From Candidatus Krumholzibacteriota bacterium (lineage in GTDB: Bacteria > Krumholzibacteriota > Krumholzibacteriia > Krumholzibacteriales > Krumholzibacteriaceae): a stretch of 8,947 bases of DNA. The position numbers and the translations under genes were made by a program. This document shows positions 5,950 to 8,947 of the stretch, in pieces; positions within the stretch are counted from its first letter, which is position 1; each line of letters starts with the position of its first letter. The stretch is taken from the NCBI GenBank assembly GCA_030672805.1, contig DAOVFR010000089.1, forward strand, positions 1-8,947, written 5' to 3'. The notes beneath the pieces are model-generated. The model was given only the letters and a program-made list of their open reading frames with translations. It ran no database searches and had not been told where the DNA came from.

Positions 5950-7824
5950 CTACATGACGGTCTCGCGGAGCCTTTGAAGCCTTGCAGTGGCGAGTGATGC
6001 GGAGCCCGGATCGATATATGCCATCTTCTCGTACACCTCGATGGCTTTTCCATGCATGTTCAGTTTCTCGCAGGCCAGTCCGAGATTGAAATAATAGTTT
6101 GGGGTTCGCGGTTCGAGGTCGATTGCGATCGAAAAGCAGTATATCGCTTCATTGTACCTGTTCCGCGCCGCAAGGTGGCAGCCCAGCGCATTATGGGCGG
6201 CGCTGTAGTTCACGTCGCTCTGGATGACGGTCCGAAGATGATGCTCGGCCTCGTCGTCCATTCCCAGCTTCCCCATGACGATTCCCAGGTTCATCTCCAC
6301 CTGCAGGTTGAACGGGGAAAACCGGAACGCCTCGCTGAAGAACTTGAGCGCATCCCTGTAATTGCCACGTCTCTCCTGAATGCACCCTATGCTGTTGGCG
6401 AGATCGGCATCACCCGGTTTGGTTGCGTACAGTCGCTGGTAAATCGAGATGGCCTCGTCATCATTCCCTTTCAATTCGTGGATCCTTCCCGAAAGGTACA
6501 GGAGCCCGTCGTGTTCGGTGTATTCATGCAGCGCCTTTGTTACGATCTCGCCGGCCTCCTTGACCATTCTCATCTGTATGTAGAGGTGAATGGTCTTTAG
6601 ATATACCTTGAGCGGCGTACCGGGCAGGAAACGGATCTTGCCGAGCGATTCGACCGCTCCGGCGAGATCTCCGCGCCGGTGAGCGATATCAGCGAGTATG
6701 GCGTGCGACCGGGCGGAGAAGGGATCGATCCCGAGCGATCCTGTCACGTACATCGAGGCTTTATCAAGCTGCTCGAGACCGAGGCACGCCGATGCGGCGT
6801 TCCTGAGGAGATTAGCATTGTCCGGGCTGAATTCCAGGCCGCCCTCGAAGCTGAGAAGCGCGGCGGCAGGGTCTTTCTGCTCTATCAGGGCGACACCGAG
6901 ATTGTTGTACAGATCAGGGTGGTCCGACCTGGACTTCAGCGCACTGCGGAAACAGTGCTCCGCCTCCTTCCAGTCCCCCTGCTTTAGATGGATGATCCCG
7001 AGTATATTCAGGAGTTCCCAGTTGTCCGGATCGAGTTCAAGGCCCCGTTTCGTATACTCCGCACCCTCACTGATATGCCCGAGATCTACAAGCTGCGTCG
7101 CCATCTCGTAGATGTACCTCGTATTCCTCGGGTTCGATTCGAGCTTCCTTTCGCCAAGTGACAGGTACATCTGGTGCTTGCGGTAGATCCGATCGGAAAT
7201 GTCGATCCTGCCGTAGTGGTGTATGACAATGTCGATGTTGTACATCTTGACACCGTGCGAGAGTAGATCGGCCTCGACATTCTCGTGAACTTCGCCCCGG
7301 AATCGTATGAAGCTCTCGTTCCTGAACAGGCGAACCTGCTGGTTGCAGATATATCCGAGTGCCCCCCTGCTCATCTCCGATTCTCCCTGGGTGGGCTTCC
7401 ATCCGAACGTCGCGGAATCGTTCATGTACGTCCACTGGTCGAAAAGAAATGCTCCATCGGGTTTTTTCCGGATCAGATCGCGGATCCGTTCGTGGTCCTC
7501 CTTCGCGATCGCTTCATCCGCGTCCAGGATAAGGATCCATTCCTTCGTTGCCCGTTCGAGAGCGCTGTTCCTCGCCTCGCTGAAATCGTTGTTCCACTTC
7601 ATACTGTACACCCTGGCGCCGCATTTACGCGCTATCGCCACGGTGTCATCACGAGAACCTGTATCAACAACGATCACCTCATCGGCCAGATCCCTGACGC
7701 TCTCGATCGCCCCGGCAACAAATTCTGCCTCGTCGCGTGTGATGATGCAGCAGGAAACAGTGCCGCGCCGCTTGTCCTTCAGCTCCTTAAGATCAATAAC
7801 GACACCGCTTTTGTTCTTGCCCAT
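5950..7824 (-). CDS. GT2 glycosyltransferase with C-terminal TPR array
   Basis: This is a probable cytoplasmic sugar transferase. The 624-residue product begins with a GT-A fold family 2 domain (about 22-205): CCIITRDE (25-32), IVVDTGSRDDT (51-61) with D54 as a nucleotide-sugar contact, LDADE (100-104) as the metal-binding DxD-type motif, FRGEVHE (175-181) and HHYG (202-205). From about 235 to the end run roughly ten tetratricopeptide repeats, for example GLELDPDNWELLNILGIIHL and LGLACEKLNMHGKAIEVYEK, likely a surface for binding protein acceptors or partners. The ATG at 7824 is preferred for its AAAGGA ribosome site six bases upstream; in-frame ATGs at 7842 and 7851 are possible. The frame is open back to 8088, but that part is not protein-like. 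A sigma-54-like element precedes it. A flagellin or other protein acceptor is inference from context; lipid-linked or polysaccharide acceptors remain possible. Confidence 0.88.
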   Translation of the reverse strand: MGKNKSGVVIDLKELKDKRRGTVSCCIITRDEAEFVAGAIESVRDLADEVIVVDTGSRDDTVAIARKCGARVYSMKWNNDFSEARNSALERATKEWILILDADEAIAKEDHERIRDLIRKKPDGAFLFDQWTYMNDSATFGWKPTQGESEMSRGALGYICNQQVRLFRNESFIRFRGEVHENVEADLLSHGVKMYNIDIVIHHYGRIDISDRIYRKHQMYLSLGERKLESNPRNTRYIYEMATQLVDLGHISEGAEYTKRGLELDPDNWELLNILGIIHLKQGDWKEAEHCFRSALKSRSDHPDLYNNLGVALIEQKDPAAALLSFEGGLEFSPDNANLLRNAASACLGLEQLDKASMYVTGSLGIDPFSARSHAILADIAHRRGDLAGAVESLGKIRFLPGTPLKVYLKTIHLYIQMRMVKEAGEIVTKALHEYTEHDGLLYLSGRIHELKGNDDEAISIYQRLYATKPGDADLANSIGCIQERRGNYRDALKFFSEAFRFSPFNLQVEMNLGIVMGKLGMDDEAEHHLRTVIQSDVNYSAAHNALGCHLAARNRYNEAIYCFSIAIDLEPRTPNYYFNLGLACEKLNMHGKAIEVYEKMAYIDPGSASLATARLQRLRETVM

Positions 7825-7830
7825 CCGGTT

Positions 7831-7836
7831 TCCTTT
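7831..7836 (-). promoter_or_regulatory. Ribosome binding site deciding the glycosyltransferase start
   Basis: AAAGGA lies six bases before the ATG at 7824. The in-frame ATGs at 7842 and 7851 have no comparable site. The product then starts with MGKNKSG and reaches the GT2 domain after about 22 residues. Confidence 0.6.
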
Positions 7837-7880
7837 CCGCATGTTCCGCATCTGTTCGACAGCATGTCCACCATGGATGA

Positions 7881-7896
7881 AACAAGAGATGTGCCA
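7881..7896 (-). promoter_or_regulatory. Candidate sigma-54 promoter of the glycosyltransferase gene
   Basis: On the minus strand the element is TGGCACATCTCTTGTT. The -24 half TGGCAC is perfect and the -12 half is TTGTT in place of TTGCW. The spacing is GG-N10-GT, so the only departure is C to T in the usually invariant GC, which may weaken it. The predicted start is near 7870, leaving a leader of about 46 bases before the ATG at 7824. It lies in non-coding sequence directly upstream of a gene and in the right orientation, which makes chance unlikely but not excluded. Confidence 0.55.
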
Positions 7897-7929
7897 CACG
7901 CGTGGGAAGTCGGCGGAGATGAAAGGCAA

Positions 7930-7947
7930 CCGGCAGGATGATGCCGG
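7930..7947. repeat. Six-pair hairpin upstream of the glycosyltransferase
   Basis: CCGGCA (7930-7935) and TGCCGG (7942-7947) form a perfect stem with a six-base loop. On the minus strand it is followed by TTGCCTTTC rather than a T run, so it is not a convincing terminator. It lies about 35 bases upstream of the -24 element. Confidence 0.4.
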
Positions 7948-8026
7948 AATTGCCGACGGGCCAACTGATTGCAAGACCGGCAGGCGGGAGCGCGGATATT
8001 GGCTGACACACGTCCGGGCCTGTTTA

Positions 8027-8099
8027 CCCGTGCCTTTCCGGTCTGGCAAGCATCGATCGACGGCGTGGCGGGGAAATAATTTCCGCAAGCAGGCACGGG
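8027..8099. repeat. Nine-base inverted repeat, 55-base spacer
   Basis: CCCGTGCCT (8027-8035) is the exact reverse complement of AGGCACGGG (8091-8099). Pairing does not extend beyond the nine bases. The repeats lie entirely in the non-coding gap just after the methyltransferase stop. They could form a long-range stem in a read-through transcript or be paired protein sites. Function is unknown. Confidence 0.4.
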
Positions 8100-8104
8100 G
8101 CAGA

Positions 8105-8118
8105 TGAGCGAGGGCTCA
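8105..8118. repeat. Small hairpin overlapping the methyltransferase stop
   Basis: TGAGC (8105-8109) and GCTCA (8114-8118) form a five-pair stem with a four-base loop that includes the TGA stop codon of the methyltransferase. No T run follows, so it is at most a weak or Rho-assisted end signal. Confidence 0.25.
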
Positions 8119-8947
8119 GCGAACCTTGACCGATGTGATCTCCATCGAGCCGTTGTAGTGAGCCGACACCCTGTATCCGGTTATCTCGAAACCGTTCTCA
8201 TGGAGGATTCTCTCGAGCGACTGTCGTGAGAAGTAATTCAGATGTTCGCATACCCGTTTCATCGGATCGGCGTCCTTCATGATCAGAGAAAAGGCGCTCT
8301 CGAAATTCGGCGTGGAGATCCAGAGAACACCACGATCGTTCAAGAGCGAATTCACCTTGCGGATCGCGGTCACGGGGTCTTCCGTGTGTTCCAGGACATC
8401 TCCCATGCACACGACATCGAACCGCAGCGGGAACTCGTAACTGTTGAAATTCTCGCAAAGAACCTCTATGCCGAGCATCCCGGAAACCATCTCGGCGTGG
8501 ACCGGACGGATCTCGAGCCCCGTCACATGAAACCCGTACTCCTTCGCAACTGCCGACATCTCACCAGCGCCGATGCCGACCTCGAGAAGCCTGTCACCAG
8601 GCGCGCGTGTCCGCAGATCCGACATGATCTGTCCGATGAACGGGAGGAGGTTCACACGGGGGCTTTCATATTGCTCGTTGGCGCTCCCGGTCAGCACTTC
8701 ATCCAAATTCTCCGGGTAGTTATTCGCGAAGATGTGGTGGCACGCCGGGCAGTACATCCACATCCGCACCGGGTGAAACTTCACATTGTAATCGTCGTTT
8801 GTCAGCATGTTGAATGCCCAACGTTCCTCTCCCCCGCCGCCGCAGAGAGGGCACTGACGAATATCACGCTGTTCGACGTCCCTGTAGCGGTAACCGTTGT
8901 GTTTTCGATCCGATGGGACGATACGCCTTGCCAGGTACGGATCACGT
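8116..8947 (-). CDS. Class I SAM methyltransferase with zinc motif (5' end cut by window edge)
   Basis: This is a probable SAM-dependent methyltransferase acting on a sugar or other small substrate. The frame runs in from the right edge with no start codon before the ATG at 8808. The conserved cysteines upstream of that ATG show the true start lies outside the window. Of the 276 visible residues, the N-terminal part has a CPLC...CPAC pair (C32, C35, C66, C69), a likely zinc site as in the zinc-binding N-terminal domains attached to some sugar methyltransferases. The Rossmann core follows: motif I LLEVGIGAGE (120-129), acidic end of strand 2 in GLEI, motif IV region DVVCMGDVLEHTEDP (177-191), a strand at VLWISTPN and the C-terminal NYFSRQSLERIL...GF block typical of the Methyltransf_23 group. 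It precedes the glycosyltransferase on the same strand, separated by 291 bases, so it is probably a separate transcription unit. The substrate cannot be told from sequence. Confidence 0.88.
   Translation of the reverse strand, partial: RDPYLARRIVPSDRKHNGYRYRDVEQRDIRQCPLCGGGGEERWAFNMLTNDDYNVKFHPVRMWMYCPACHHIFANNYPENLDEVLTGSANEQYESPRVNLLPFIGQIMSDLRTRAPGDRLLEVGIGAGEMSAVAKEYGFHVTGLEIRPVHAEMVSGMLGIEVLCENFNSYEFPLRFDVVCMGDVLEHTEDPVTAIRKVNSLLNDRGVLWISTPNFESAFSLIMKDADPMKRVCEHLNYFSRQSLERILHENGFEITGYRVSAHYNGSMEITSVKVR

Larger units (their letters stand above)
7825..8115. other. Non-coding regulatory stretch with inverted repeats
   Basis: These 291 bases separate the methyltransferase stop from the glycosyltransferase start. 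I see no credible coding frame on either strand: frames here are open but low in protein character and have no start signal. It contains the sigma-54-like element (7881-7896), a six-pair hairpin CCGGCA/TGCCGG (7930-7947) and a nine-base inverted pair CCCGTGCCT (8027-8035) / AGGCACGGG (8091-8099). An imperfect hairpin around GGAAATAATTTCC (8071-8083) is also present. The part 80-150 bases upstream of the predicted start (about 7950-8020) is where an enhancer-binding activator would be expected. Confidence 0.6.

Noticed and set aside
7930..7947. CCGGCA/TGCCGG hairpin as terminator of the methyltransferase transcript
   Set aside because: It is about 170 bases beyond the stop codon and has no T run on the minus strand.
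7825..8088. N-terminal extension of the glycosyltransferase frame
   Set aside because: The extension has no GT2 or TPR features, runs across the sigma-54-like promoter and hairpins, and lacks a ribosome site. The start at 7824 is better supported.
7307..8107. Plus-strand open frame covering the glycosyltransferase 5' end and the non-coding gap
   Set aside because: Composition is that of an antisense shadow, with many Ser/Arg residues and no motif, opposite a clear GT2 domain.
8735..8752. TGGCACGCCGGGCAG on the plus strand as a sigma-54 promoter
   Set aside because: Only the -24 half matches, the -12 half is absent, and it lies inside the methyltransferase gene with no downstream plus-strand gene.
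1..8947. Defence system, mobile element, CRISPR array or phage region
   Set aside because: No repeat-spacer pattern, transposase, integrase, toxin-antitoxin or nuclease-like protein is visible. All clear genes are flagellar, signalling or modification enzymes.

Overview
The window is an ordinary-looking stretch of a Gram-negative, flagellated bacterial chromosome with moderately high GC. Every gene I can support lies on the minus strand, so transcription runs from high to low coordinates. L-ring, P-ring and P-ring chaperone genes (flgH, flgI, flgA) imply an outer membrane. Sigma-54-type promoter sequences recall the flagellar cascades of Vibrio, Pseudomonas, Campylobacter and deltaproteobacteria-like lineages. 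I cannot assign a phylum. I see no tRNA, rRNA, insertion sequence, phage gene or CRISPR array.

Layout in transcription order (right to left). A zinc-motif class I SAM methyltransferase enters from the right edge (5' end missing) and stops at 8116. A 291-base non-coding stretch follows (7825-8115). It holds several inverted repeats and a good sigma-54-like -24/-12 element just before a large GT2 glycosyltransferase fused to a long TPR array (5950-7824). An 80-base gap with a sigma-28 (FliA)-like element leads to a soluble REC-PAS-HisKA-HATPase histidine kinase (4367-5869). A probable terminator and a 210-base intergenic region with a very good sigma-54 promoter precede the distal-rod/ring operon flgF-flgG-flgA-flgH-flgI. 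flgI is cut by the left edge and lacks about its last 30 codons.

How the parts may work together. FlgF and FlgG form the rod, FlgA chaperones FlgI into the P ring, and FlgH forms the L ring. Spacing is tight: 16 bases between flgG and flgA, a 4-base ATGA overlap between flgA and flgH, and 25 bases between flgH and flgI. The genes upstream are not flagellar structural genes, but two of the three have flagellar-type promoter candidates. The glycosyltransferase and methyltransferase may therefore modify flagellin or another surface protein, and the kinase may act in motility control. That link is inference from promoter motifs and neighbourhood. I found no convincing new multi-gene system. The most useful observations are the two sigma-54 elements, the sigma-28-like element, an FlgH without a normal lipobox, and several start-codon corrections.
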